A stretch of 64,000 nt of DNA from Plastoroseomonas hellenica (lineage in GTDB: Bacteria > Pseudomonadota > Alphaproteobacteria > Acetobacterales > Acetobacteraceae). The stretch covers positions 62,001-126,000 of the forward strand of contig NZ_JAAGBB010000006.1 of NCBI RefSeq assembly GCF_018129085.1, written 5' to 3'. Below the pieces are notes generated by a model. It was not told the DNA's origin, made no database searches, and saw nothing but the letters and a program-made list of their open reading frames with translations. The stretch's first letter is position 1, and each line of letters starts with the position of its first letter. The translations under genes were made by a program, and so were the position numbers. Positions 25,436-33,845 of the stretch are shown piece after piece.

Positions 25436-25752
25436 GGACGCGGTCTCTCCGGTGACACGGGTGGGCTCCTCCCCGGGCTGCCCCCGGCGCGTCTGGCCGG
25501 GCGAGACGGGGCGATGCGTCGTGCCTTGCGGAGGATAAAACCCGATCAGTGCGGCGCCGACCGGACCGGATCGTGGCGATTTTGCGGCGCAACAGGTCGT
25601 GAGGTGGGGTTGCCACCGGCGATCGCGTCTCAAATTCGCAGTCCTCGGTGCTTTCCGTGCGGAAATGCAACTATGGCGGGTGACTCGCCTGGCGGGCGGA
25701 TTCACACCTCCGAGCGATTCCGCCCTCCGGCGATCTGCTCTAGAAGCCCCGC
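25436..25752. other. 317-base gap between divergent glucan synthase and TlyC-type genes
   Basis: No convincing gene is present. The stretch serves as the divergent promoter region for the two flanking genes. Near 25660 there is a 14-base palindrome TTTCCGTGCGGAAA. The right end holds a 47-bp palindromic repeat (25694-25740) that stops twelve bases before the ATG at 25753. I could not pick promoters with confidence. Confidence 0.6.
25694..25740 (-). repeat. 47-bp palindromic repeat (family B)
   Basis: On the minus strand it reads GAGCAGATCGCC, then GGAGGGCGGAATCG, then CGGAGGTGTGAATC. That is the same order as the copy at 56414-56460 and exactly the same length. The outer arms differ at two positions that remain G-U compatible. 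It shares GAT, the CCGGAGG-type blocks and the TGAATC hallmark with the 53-bp family A repeats, which suggests common origin. Confidence 0.7.
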
Positions 25753-27054
25753 ATGGCTGTCGCGCTCGAAATCCTCATCATCCTCCTGCTGGTCCTGGTG
25801 AATGGCGTCTTCGCGATGAGCGAGCTCGCCATCGTCTCCGCGCGCCGCTCCCGCCTGCAGGCCGAGCAGCGGCGGGGCAGCGAGGGCGCCGCGGCGGCGC
25901 TGGCGCTCGCCGAGGATCCGCAGCGCTTCCTGCCCACCGTGCAGGTCGGCATCACCATGGTTGGCGTGCTGGCCGGCGCCTTCGGTGGCGCCCGGCTCGG
26001 CGCCAAGCTCGGCGAGGTGCTGGCCACCATCCCGGGCATAGCGCCCTATGCCCATGAGGTCGCCTTCGCGGTGGTGGTGCTGCTGATCACCTACCTGTCG
26101 CTGATCCTGGGCGAGCTGGTGCCGAAGCAGTTGGCGCTCCGGCATCCGGAGCGGATCGCGAGCCTCATGGCGCGGCCGCTCTCGGGGCTGGCGCGGGTCT
26201 CGGGGCCGGTGGTCTGGCTGCTCGGCCGCTCCTCCTCGCTGGTGCTGCGGGCGTTCGGCGCCACCCGGTCGGTGAACCAGGGGGTGACGGAAGAGGAGGT
26301 GAAGGCGGTGGTCGCGGAGGGCGCCCAGGCCGGCGCGCTCGAGACCGAGGAGCGGCACATGATCGAGCGCGTGCTGCGCCTGGCCGACAAGCCGGTGCGT
26401 GCGCTGATGACGCCGCGCCCGGAAGTCGCCTGGATCGACCAGGCCGACACGCCGGAGATGCTGTCCGAGCGCCTGCGCGCCGAGACGGTGACCCGCTTCG
26501 TGGTCGCCGACGGGCGGGTCGACAATGTGGTCGGCGTCGTCATCGCGAAGGACCTGCTCGACCAGTTGCTGCGCGGGGAGACGATGTCGCTCGCCGCCGC
26601 GCTGCGGCAGCCGATGGTGCTGCCGGACACGCTCTCCGCCCTCGATGCCATGGAGCGGCTGAAGGGCGATCGGCTGGGGCTCGCGCTGGTGATGGACGAA
26701 TACGGCAGCTTCGAGGGGGTGGTCACCGCCTCCGACCTGCTGGAAGCGATCATCGGTGAGCTGGAGCCGTCGCCGCCGCCGGGTGCGGCCGGGGCGGTGA
26801 CGCGCCATGACGGCAGTCTGCTGCTGGACGGCATGCTGCCCTCGGACGAGCTGCGCGCCCGGCTGGATCTGCCGCAACTGCCGGCGGCCGGCACCTATCA
26901 CACGGTCGCGGGGCTGATGCTGGCGCTGCTGAAGCGGGTACCGAAGGAGGGCGACCGCATCGCCTGGGCCGGCTGGCGCTTCGAGATCGTGGACATGGAC
27001 GGCCGCCGCGTCGACAAGGTGCTGGCCATCAGGGACGAGACCCCGCCCATCTAA
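25753..27054 (+). CDS. hemolysin-family protein: CNNM/DUF21 membrane domain, CBS pair, CorC_HlyC domain
   Basis: This 433-residue inner-membrane protein begins with a DUF21/CNNM domain (residues about 1-190; VNGVFAMSELAIVSARRSRL, then GITMVGVLAGAFGGARLG, with four hydrophobic segments). Two CBS domains follow (about 210-330; LMTPRPEVAWIDQADTPEML, and LALVMDEYGSFEGVVTASDL). A C-terminal CorC_HlyC transporter-associated domain completes it. Such proteins are linked to Mg2+/Co2+ export or resistance; the hemolysin label is historical. Its stop overlaps that of the convergent PHB depolymerase gene. Confidence 0.87.
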   Translation: MAVALEILIILLLVLVNGVFAMSELAIVSARRSRLQAEQRRGSEGAAAALALAEDPQRFLPTVQVGITMVGVLAGAFGGARLGAKLGEVLATIPGIAPYAHEVAFAVVVLLITYLSLILGELVPKQLALRHPERIASLMARPLSGLARVSGPVVWLLGRSSSLVLRAFGATRSVNQGVTEEEVKAVVAEGAQAGALETEERHMIERVLRLADKPVRALMTPRPEVAWIDQADTPEMLSERLRAETVTRFVVADGRVDNVVGVVIAKDLLDQLLRGETMSLAAALRQPMVLPDTLSALDAMERLKGDRLGLALVMDEYGSFEGVVTASDLLEAIIGELEPSPPPGAAGAVTRHDGSLLLDGMLPSDELRARLDLPQLPAAGTYHTVAGLMLALLKRVPKEGDRIAWAGWRFEIVDMDGRRVDKVLAIRDETPPI

Positions 27055-28268
27055 CTCATGCTTTCGATCATCTCTCTTACTTTGGGATAGATCTCGGTCT
27101 GCCAGCGGCGGCCGTTGAAGACGCCGTAATGGCCGACGCCGGTCTGCAGGTGGTAGTGGCGCATGTTGACGGGGATCGAGCGGCAGAGGTCGAGTGCCGC
27201 CATGGTCTGGCCGACCGAGCAGATGTCGTCGCGCTCGCCCTCCACCACCATCAGCGCGGCGCGACGGATCGATTCCGGCCGCACCGGGCGGCCGCGCCAT
27301 TCGAGCGTGCCGGTCGCCAACTGGTGCTGCTGGAAGATGCGCGAGACGGTCTCCAGGAAGAAGGCGGCGGGCAGGTCCATCACCGCGAAGTATTCCTCGT
27401 AGAACTCGGTGTGGGTCGCGGCGGCGACGGCGTCGCTGTTGAAGATGCTGCGCATCTGGCCGATATGCGCCGCGATGTGCCGTCCCAGGTTCATGCTCAC
27501 GAAGGCGGTCAACTGGGTGTGCCCGGGATAGACCCGGCGGCCGCCGCCGGCGAAACGCCAGGGCACGGTCGCGATCAGGTTCTTCTCGAACCAGGTGATC
27601 GGATGCTCGTTGGCCAGCTTGTTGACCTTGGTCGGCGAGACGCGGGTGTCGATGGGACCTGCCATCAGCGTCATGCTGCGCGGCCCGCAGCGGTCGCGAT
27701 CCTCGGCCATGATGGCAGCGGCGGCGAGCACCGGGACCGATGGCTGGCAGACCGCCAGCACATGCGAACCCTGACCCATGGCGCGCAGGAATTCCATGAC
27801 GTGCGCGACGTAGTCGTCGAAGCCGAATTCGCCGGCGCTGAGCGGGATGTCGCGCGGGTTGTGCCAGTCGGTGATGTGGACGTCGAAGTCGGGCAGCATC
27901 GTCTCGACCGTGCCGCGCAGCAGCGTCGCGAAGTGGCCGGACATCGGGGCCACGACCAGCACCTTCGGCTGCTCCGTGACGCCGTCCTTCGCGAAGCGCA
28001 GCAGCGACGCGAAGGGGGTCCGCATCACCACCTCCTCGCGCACGGCGACGTCGGCATTGCCATGGCGTGTGGTGGTGAAGCCGAAGGGCGGGCGGCGATG
28101 CGTCACCGCCAAGCCGCCCAGGACATCGAGCGCGGCGGCGAGCTGGCGGAGCGCGAAGCCCTCCGGCGCCTGGCCGGCGCCGGCGAGCAGGAGGCGGGCG
28201 GCCGAGCGCGCGGCTGAGCGCAGCGGCGTCGCGATGTCGTCCTGCAAAGTGGCCAGGCTGTAGAGCAT
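27051..28268 (-). CDS. intracellular polyhydroxybutyrate depolymerase (PhaZ-type)
   Basis: This alpha/beta hydrolase of 405 residues degrades stored poly-3-hydroxybutyrate granules. It opens with MLYSLATLQDDIATPLRSAA. The nucleophile motif is HVLAVCQPSVPVLAA, with Cys in place of the usual lipase Ser, as in the Ralstonia PhaZ1 family. It also has FDVHITDWHNPRDIPLSAG, VEGERDDICSVGQT (acid) and LQTGVGHYGVFNGRRW (catalytic His). Length and motif order are normal. It shares stop-codon bases with the convergent TlyC-type gene. Its presence indicates the organism makes PHB. Confidence 0.9.
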   Translation of the reverse strand: MLYSLATLQDDIATPLRSAARSAARLLLAGAGQAPEGFALRQLAAALDVLGGLAVTHRRPPFGFTTTRHGNADVAVREEVVMRTPFASLLRFAKDGVTEQPKVLVVAPMSGHFATLLRGTVETMLPDFDVHITDWHNPRDIPLSAGEFGFDDYVAHVMEFLRAMGQGSHVLAVCQPSVPVLAAAAIMAEDRDRCGPRSMTLMAGPIDTRVSPTKVNKLANEHPITWFEKNLIATVPWRFAGGGRRVYPGHTQLTAFVSMNLGRHIAAHIGQMRSIFNSDAVAAATHTEFYEEYFAVMDLPAAFFLETVSRIFQQHQLATGTLEWRGRPVRPESIRRAALMVVEGERDDICSVGQTMAALDLCRSIPVNMRHYHLQTGVGHYGVFNGRRWQTEIYPKVREMIESMS

Positions 28269-28363
28269 CAGGAACGCATACCACGCCGCGCGGCAGGGTT
28301 CATGGTATCGTGCGGCCCGCGGCGTTGATATCCTTCATCACGCGCGAATACGGGGATCGGGGC

Positions 28364-29020
28364 ATGGCGGAAGCGACGCTGTTCATCACCAGCCGGAACT
28401 ACTCCTCCTGGTCGCTGCGCGGCTGGCTGCTCTGCCGCATCGCCGGGCTGCCCTTCCATGCCGAGGCGATCTCGCCCGACGATCCCAGGGTGAAGGAGGA
28501 GCTGCTGATGCGCGCCTCCTCGATCCGCTACCCGGCACTGGTGCATGACGGTGTGAAGGTGTGGGACACGCTCGGCATCGCCGAATACCTCGCCGACGCT
28601 TTCCCGGATTCGAACCTGTTGCCCGAGGGCCGGCAGGCGCGGGCACTCTGCCGGTCGATCTCCGGGGAGATGCATTCGGGCTTCTCCGCGCTGCGCTCCT
28701 CGCTGCCGATGAACATCCGGGCGCGGCGGCCGGGCTTCCGCATCTGGTCCGGGCCGCGGGCCGACATCGCCGCGGTGAATGCGATCTGGGAGGATTGCAT
28801 CGCCCGCTCCGGCGGGCCCTTCCTGTTCGGCGCGCGTCCGAGCATCGCGGACGCGATGTACGCGCCCGTGGTCAGCCGCTACCTCACCTATGACGTCGCG
28901 ATGGCGGGTGCCTGCCGCGTCTTCGCCGACGCGGTGCTCGGCTGGGACGCGATGCAGGACTGGATCCGCGATGCCTTGGCTGAGCCCGAGGAGATCGCCG
29001 AGCTCGACATCGAGTTCTGA
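28364..29020 (+). CDS. glutathione S-transferase family protein
   Basis: This is a 218-residue GST-fold protein. The N-terminal domain begins LFITSRNYSSWSLRGWLL, with Ser at the thiol-activating position, as in zeta/beta-like GSTs of alphaproteobacteria. It continues with SSIRYPALVHDGVKVWDTLG and IAEYLADAFPDSNLLPEG. The C-terminal helical domain has SIADAMYAPVVSRYL. The substrate is unknown. ATG 28364 is preferred over the frame start at 28310 because the fold begins there. The stop codon TGA abuts a palindromic repeat. Confidence 0.85.
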   Translation: MAEATLFITSRNYSSWSLRGWLLCRIAGLPFHAEAISPDDPRVKEELLMRASSIRYPALVHDGVKVWDTLGIAEYLADAFPDSNLLPEGRQARALCRSISGEMHSGFSALRSSLPMNIRARRPGFRIWSGPRADIAAVNAIWEDCIARSGGPFLFGARPSIADAMYAPVVSRYLTYDVAMAGACRVFADAVLGWDAMQDWIRDALAEPEEIAELDIEF

Positions 29021-29071
29021 GCGTCCGATGACCGGAGGGCCGAAGGGCCCGGAGGTCTGAATCGGACGCTC
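29019..29071 (+). repeat. 53-bp palindromic repeat (family A), copy directly at a stop codon
   Basis: Perfect 11-base outer arms GAGCGTCCGAT and ATCGGACGCTC enclose an inner hairpin built on CCGGAGGGCC and GGGCCCGGAGG, followed by TCTGAATCGG. The first two bases belong to the TGA stop of the GST gene. A second, related unit follows at 29085-29140. Confidence 0.8.
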
Positions 29072-29084
29072 CACTGACAAGGTC

Positions 29085-29140
29085 CCGATGACCGGAGGGG
29101 TCCGACGCATGCGTCGGACGGGCCCGGAGGTCTGAATCGG
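29085..29140 (+). repeat. palindromic repeat (family A), second tandem unit
   Basis: This unit has the same framework as the preceding copy (CCGATGACCGGAGG, then GGCCCGGAGGTCTGAATCGG). Its centre is replaced by the 20-base palindrome GTCCGACGCATGCGTCGGAC. The tails after both units are alike (CGCTCCAC, then AAGG), so the pair may have arisen by duplication. It lies between the GST stop and the 3' end of the convergent cupin gene. Confidence 0.7.
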
Positions 29141-29165
29141 CCGCTCCACCTAAAAGGCGCCAGCC

Positions 29166-29609
29166 TCACGGCCGGGGCGGCGCGCTGGTCCAGGTGCCGG
29201 GGGCAGGCACCGGGGCGGGACCTTCCGCGTCCTCCGTGCCGAAATCGGCCGGGCCCACCACCTCCAGATATTCCATGTCGGGCGAGTAGTCATAGAGATA
29301 GTGCCGGATGCCCGGCCGCTGGTGGACGCAGTCGCCCGCTTCGACCAGCGTGTCCTTGTCCTCGTACATGAACTTCGCCCAGCCCTTGAGCATGAGCACG
29401 ATATGGAACTGGGCCTGGTGGGTGTGCCAGCCAGTGCCCTTCTCCGGCGCCTCGTTGGCGCGGACGAGCTGGGCGATCACGCGCCCGCCGGTGGCGGCGG
29501 CGACGCCGAGATCCTTGTATTCGAAGAAGGCGCGTAGCCCATCGAGGCGCCAGGGCGTATCGGCGGGCTTTACGTGCGCGAAGAGATTGACCTGCGGCTG
29601 ATCGAGCAT
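29166..29609 (-). CDS. single-domain cupin protein
   Basis: This 147-residue protein has a beta-barrel cupin core: GTGWHTHQAQFHIVLMLKGW supplies two His ligands, and the second motif VEAGDCVHQRPGIRHYLYDY supplies more. A divalent metal site is therefore likely. Small cupins of this type act as dioxygenases, isomerases or ligand sensors; none can be chosen here. The start at 29609 has GAGGCC upstream; the longer frame to 29654 lacks a site. It is divergent from the AceE-like gene with about 237 bases between, in which I see nothing specific. Confidence 0.75.
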   Translation of the reverse strand: MLDQPQVNLFAHVKPADTPWRLDGLRAFFEYKDLGVAAATGGRVIAQLVRANEAPEKGTGWHTHQAQFHIVLMLKGWAKFMYEDKDTLVEAGDCVHQRPGIRHYLYDYSPDMEYLEVVGPADFGTEDAEGPAPVPAPGTWTSAPPRP

Positions 29610-29846
29610 GGCTTGGGCCTCCTCTGGCGCGGCAGCCGGCAGGATCGCGCCCATGCCGCGCGCTCAGTCCTCGGGTTTTCCGTGCGGGCGTCGTCCTCGG
29701 ACATTGCATCCTCGCTCCACCCGATGCTGCGGTGCAAATGAATTCGCTGCGCCGCAGCAAGACGGAACGCCGGCGCAGCGGTGCCCCAGCCTTTCCGTGC
29801 CGTCGCCGCCGCGCCTATCTTCGTGGGCTTATCCGGGGGAACGGGC

Positions 29847-32234
29847 ATGACGGTGCAGGGCATGGGCGCGCGGCGGGAGGCGCTGGACGAGGCGCAGCGC
29901 ACCCGTGTCCTGCATGCGATCGAACGCAAGCTGCTCTGGCTCTCCTCCTGGATGATCCACACCGCGAACCACATCCGGCCAAACCGCGACGGGCTGAAGG
30001 TGGGCGGGCACCAGGCATCCTGCGCCTCGATCATCTCGATCATGACGGCGCTCTACTTCAACATCCTGAAGCCGTCCGACCGGGTTGCGGTGAAGCCGCA
30101 TGCGGGGCCGGTCTTCCACGCCATCAACTACCTGTTCGGCCGCCAGAGCCGGGAGAAGCTGGCGACCTTGCGCGCCTTTGGCGGCATCCAGCCCTATCCG
30201 TCGCGCGTGAAGGACGGGGCGGAGGTCGATTTCTCGACCGGGTCCGTCGGGCTCGGCGTCGCGCTCGCGACCTTCGGATCCCTGGTGCAGGACTATGTGC
30301 ACCTGCATGGGCTGGCGCGTCCGGACGTGCCGGCCGGTCGGCACATCGCGCTGGTGGGCGATGCCGAGCTTGATGAAGGCAATATCTATGAGGCCCTGCT
30401 GGAAGGCTGGAAGCACGATATCCGCAATATCTGGTGGATCGTCGACTACAACCGCCAGAGCCTGGACAGCGTGGTGCCGGACCGCCTCTTCGGCCGCATC
30501 GAGGGCCTGTTCCGCGACATGGGCTGGAACGTCGTCACCCTCAAATACGGGCGCAAGCTGCAGGCCGCCTTCGCGCGGGAGGATGGGGAGGCGCTGCGCC
30601 GCTGGATCGACGACTGCCCGAACAGCCTCTATTCGGCGCTGACCTTCCAGGGCGGCGGCGCCTGGCGCAACGCGGTGCTGGCCGATCTCGGGCGCAGTGC
30701 CGGCGTGCGCGCCATCATCGACCCGCTGTCGGATGACGAGCTGTCGGCGCTGATGACCAATCTCGGCGGCCACGACATCGAGACGCTGACCGAGGCCTTC
30801 CGCGCCCAGGATGCCGAGGGCGACCAGCCGACCTGCTTCATCGCCTACACCATCAAGGGCATGGGCCTGCCCTTCGCGGGGCACAAGGACAACCATGCCG
30901 GGCTGATGACCCGCGAGCAGATGGAGGAATTCAAGCGGGTGATGGAGATCCGCGACGGGCATGAATGGGATCCCTTCGAGGGCCTCGGCATCCCGGAGCC
31001 GGAGCTTCGTGCCTTCATCGACGGGGTGCCCTTCGCGACGCCGGTGGCGCCCGAAGGCCGGGCGCTGAGCAGTCCGATCGTCGCCGTGCCGCCGGTGCTG
31101 CCGCTGCCGAAGCTGCCGCCGGGCCGCAAGCTCGCGACCCAGACCGCCTTCGGCGAGATCCTGGCCGAGATCGGGCGCGGGCAGGGCGGGTTCGCGGAGC
31201 TCGCGAGCCGTATCGTGACGACCAGCCCGGACGTCACCGTCTCGACCAATCTCGGCCCCTGGGTGAACCGGCGCGGCATCTTCGACCGGCACAAGAAGAA
31301 CGACGTCTTCCGCGACGCCAAGCTCGCCTCTGCACAGCGCTGGGGCATGTCGCCCGAGGGCCAGCATGTCGAGCTCGGCATCGCCGAGCAGAACCTGTTC
31401 CTGCTGCTCGGCGGGCTCGGGCTGGCGCATAGCCTCTACGGCGCGCGGCTGCTGCCGATCGGGACGGTCTACGATCCCTTCGTCAATCGCGGCCTCGATG
31501 CGCTGATCTATGGCTGCTACCAGGATGCGCGCTTCCTGCTGGTCTCGACGCCCTCCGGCCTGACCCTGGCGCCGGAGGGCGGGCAGCATCAGTCGATCAA
31601 CACGCCGCTGATCGGCATGGCGCAGGACCGGCTGGCGAGCTTCGAGCCGGCGCATGCCGACGAGCTGGCGATCCTGCTGCGCCATTGCTTCGAGCATATG
31701 CAGAAGCCGGACGGCAGCGCCGCCTGGCTGAGGCTCTCGACCCGCGGCCTGGTGCAGCCGGAGCGCGTGCCGGACCCGGCGGCGGTGATCGCCGGTGCGC
31801 ACTGGGCGGTGCCGCCGGCGCCGGGTGCGCGCATCGCCATCGCCTATCAAGGGCCGGTCGCGACCGAGGCCGAGGCCGCTTTTGCGGAACTGCGCACCGA
31901 GGAACCGGGGGCGGGGCTGCTCGCCATCACCAGCCCCGACCGGCTGCATGCCGATTGGCTGGCGGCACGCCGGGCCGGGCGCGCCGGCGCGGCGCAGCTC
32001 TCGCATGTCGAGCGCATCCTGGCGCCGATGGCACTCGGATCGGCGCTGGTGACGGTGCTGGACGGGCATCCGGCGGCGCATGCCTGGCTCGGCGCGGTGC
32101 GTGGGCAACGCCTGGTGCCGCTTGGCGTTGACCACTTCGGCCAGGCCGGCGACATCCCGGCGCTCTATGCGGAATACGGGCTCGACGAGAGCGCGATCCT
32201 GGATGCCTGCGCCGAGGCGCTGCTGGCGATCTGA
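29847..32234 (+). CDS. AceE-like thiamine-diphosphate enzyme (homodimeric pyruvate dehydrogenase E1/transketolase family)
   Basis: This enzyme of about 795 residues has the AceE layout. The N-terminal part carries the ThDP motif (LVGDAELDEGNIYEALLEGW, then WWIVDYNRQSLDSVVPDRLF). In the middle is a transketolase pyrimidine-type domain (VTVSTNLGPWVNRRGIF, VELGIAEQNLFLLLGGLGL, where Glu activates ThDP). A C-terminal transketolase domain follows. The start segment KLLWLSSWMIHTANHIRPN parallels AceE. It is about 100 residues shorter than E. coli AceE, and no E2 or E3 gene is nearby, so it may act on another 2-oxo acid or as a stand-alone decarboxylase/transketolase. ATG 29847 has GGGGGAA upstream. 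Confidence 0.75.
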   Translation: MTVQGMGARREALDEAQRTRVLHAIERKLLWLSSWMIHTANHIRPNRDGLKVGGHQASCASIISIMTALYFNILKPSDRVAVKPHAGPVFHAINYLFGRQSREKLATLRAFGGIQPYPSRVKDGAEVDFSTGSVGLGVALATFGSLVQDYVHLHGLARPDVPAGRHIALVGDAELDEGNIYEALLEGWKHDIRNIWWIVDYNRQSLDSVVPDRLFGRIEGLFRDMGWNVVTLKYGRKLQAAFAREDGEALRRWIDDCPNSLYSALTFQGGGAWRNAVLADLGRSAGVRAIIDPLSDDELSALMTNLGGHDIETLTEAFRAQDAEGDQPTCFIAYTIKGMGLPFAGHKDNHAGLMTREQMEEFKRVMEIRDGHEWDPFEGLGIPEPELRAFIDGVPFATPVAPEGRALSSPIVAVPPVLPLPKLPPGRKLATQTAFGEILAEIGRGQGGFAELASRIVTTSPDVTVSTNLGPWVNRRGIFDRHKKNDVFRDAKLASAQRWGMSPEGQHVELGIAEQNLFLLLGGLGLAHSLYGARLLPIGTVYDPFVNRGLDALIYGCYQDARFLLVSTPSGLTLAPEGGQHQSINTPLIGMAQDRLASFEPAHADELAILLRHCFEHMQKPDGSAAWLRLSTRGLVQPERVPDPAAVIAGAHWAVPPAPGARIAIAYQGPVATEAEAAFAELRTEEPGAGLLAITSPDRLHADWLAARRAGRAGAAQLSHVERILAPMALGSALVTVLDGHPAAHAWLGAVRGQRLVPLGVDHFGQAGDIPALYAEYGLDESAILDACAEALLAI

Positions 32235-32324
32235 GAAAAAATCCGGGGGCGGATGTCACACCAGCCGGGCCTGCCTCGTCCTGGATGCGAAGGCGCGGCT
32301 CTGCGCCCGCAGATGGAGACGATG

Positions 32325-32783
32325 ATGACCCCGAGACTGAACCCCCAGGCCGCTGCTCCCGAGATGATCCGCGCCATGCTGGCGCTGGAGAACGCGGTGG
32401 CGGAGGCCGGCATCGAACGCAGCCTCTATGAGCTGGTGAAGACCCGCGCCTCGCAGATCAATGGCTGCGCCTTCTGCCTGCACATGCACACCAACGACGC
32501 GCGCAGGCTGGGCGAGACCGAGGACCGGTTGCACCTGCTGGCCGCCTGGCGCGAATCACCGCTCTACAGTGATCGGGAACGCGCAGCGCTGGGCTGGACC
32601 GAGGCCTTGACCCGCCTCGCCGATACCCATGCGCCGGATGCCGACTACCAGGCGCTCAAGGCGCAGTTCACGGAGAAGGAACAGGTGGTGCTCACCATGA
32701 TGATCGTCACGATCAATGGCTGGAACCGCTTGGCGGTGGGCTTCCGGGCCATCCATCCGGTGACGGTGGCCCGTGCCGCCTGA
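32325..32783 (+). CDS. carboxymuconolactone decarboxylase (AhpD-like) family protein
   Basis: This is a small helical protein of about 152 residues with the redox-type CxxC motif and downstream His in QINGCAFCLHMHTNDARRLG, typical of AhpD-like alkylhydroperoxidases. Of three in-frame ATGs (32313, 32322, 32325) the last has GGAGA at an ideal five-base spacing. Its 3' end overlaps the start of an ECF sigma factor gene. That pairing is the hallmark of the ECF41 group, whose target genes encode CMD proteins, oxidoreductases or epimerases, so the sigma factor very probably drives this gene. Confidence 0.88.
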   Translation: MTPRLNPQAAAPEMIRAMLALENAVAEAGIERSLYELVKTRASQINGCAFCLHMHTNDARRLGETEDRLHLLAAWRESPLYSDRERAALGWTEALTRLADTHAPDADYQALKAQFTEKEQVVLTMMIVTINGWNRLAVGFRAIHPVTVARAA

Positions 32784-33675
32784 ACCCGTCCCGCCGATGG
32801 AGGAGGCGGCGCTTGCCGCCTTCCAGGCGCTGCGGCCGCGGCTGCAGCGCCTTGCGCACCGCATGCTGGGCTCGGCCGCGGAGGCCGAGGATGCGGTGCA
32901 GGAGGCCTGGCTGCGCTGGGACCGCACGGATCCCGCCACGGTGCGGGAGCCGGCCGCCTTCCTGACCCGGGTGGTGACGCGGCTCTGCCTCGATCAGCTC
33001 AAATCGGCCAGGGCGCGGCGGGAGACCTATATCGGTCCCTGGCTGCCCGAGCCGGTGCTGGAACCGGTGGAGGAGGAAGCTGAGGATCTGACCACCACGC
33101 TCTTGCTGGCGCTGGAGCGGCTGACGCCGCTGGAGCGTGCGGCCTTCCTGCTGCACGACGTCTTCGGTCTGGGCTTCGAGGAGGTGGCGCGCACCATCGA
33201 CCGTGACCCGGCCGCCTGCCGCCAGCTCGCCAGTCGGGCGCGAGGGCATGTGCGGGAAGCGCGGCCGCGCCACCCCGTGGCCGAGGCGGAGGGGCAGGCG
33301 ATCGCCGACGCCTTCTTTCATGCCTCCCGGAACGGCGACCTCGCGACCCTGCGGACCTTGCTGGCCGACGGCGTGATCCTGCATGCCGATGGCGGCGGCA
33401 AGCGCCCGGCTCTGCTCCACGTCCTGGAAGGCCTGGAGAAGGTGGCGCACTTCTTTGAGGGGCTGGCGAAGAAGGGGCTCTACAACCTGGGCGTGCCGCC
33501 GCTCCATCGTGGGTTGGTCGATGGGCTGCCCGGCTACGTCACCCTGGAGAAGGATGGGGTGCCGCAGACCACCGCGCTCGCGATCGAAGACGGGCGGATC
33601 GTCGCGATCTACACCATGCGCAACCCCGATAAGCTGGGCAGCGTCGCCCTGCGGCTGATGGGGGCTGGGGCGTAA
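32773..33675 (+). CDS. ECF41-type RNA polymerase sigma factor with C-terminal SnoaL-like domain
   Basis: This 300-residue sigma factor has region 2 (residues about 15-80; LRPRLQRLAHRMLGSAAEAE, DAVQEAWLRW) and region 4 (about 110-165; LERLTPLERAAFLLHDVFGL, then ARTIDRDPAACRQLASRARG). A NTF2/SnoaL-like C-terminal domain of about 120 residues follows. The ECF41 landmarks GPWLPEP (linker), DGGGK and NPDKLG are all present. In this group the C-terminal extension replaces an anti-sigma factor and tunes activity. The start is GTG 32773, overlapping the CMD gene; ATG 32797 is the alternative. Confidence 0.9.
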   Translation: MPPEPVPPMEEAALAAFQALRPRLQRLAHRMLGSAAEAEDAVQEAWLRWDRTDPATVREPAAFLTRVVTRLCLDQLKSARARRETYIGPWLPEPVLEPVEEEAEDLTTTLLLALERLTPLERAAFLLHDVFGLGFEEVARTIDRDPAACRQLASRARGHVREARPRHPVAEAEGQAIADAFFHASRNGDLATLRTLLADGVILHADGGGKRPALLHVLEGLEKVAHFFEGLAKKGLYNLGVPPLHRGLVDGLPGYVTLEKDGVPQTTALAIEDGRIVAIYTMRNPDKLGSVALRLMGAGA

Positions 33676-33787
33676 GGTCACTGCGATTTTGCACGGCACC
33701 CGAAACGAACCGGCCGTTCGCCCCGCCCACTCCAGGACGCAGGGTCAGGGGACGGACGGCCGGAATCAAGGGGGTGCGCTTCCCGCC

Positions 33788-33816
33788 TTGGAACATTCAC
33801 CCTTCTGCGCTACACG
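33788..33816 (+). promoter_or_regulatory. possible promoter for tRNA-Leu
   Basis: TTGGAA (33788-33793), then 17 bases, then TACACG (33811-33816) gives a weak sigma70-like pair whose start point would lie about 25 bases before the tRNA. The -10 match is poor, so this is tentative. Confidence 0.3.
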
Positions 33817-33845
33817 CCCCGCTTCTCGGCCGCCTCGGGAATCCC

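Noticed and set aside
29021-29140. Possible CRISPR-like or terminator array after the GST gene
   Set aside because: There are only two units, they are palindromic and not separated by unique spacers, and no cas genes are near; they fit the palindromic repeat family seen elsewhere in the window.
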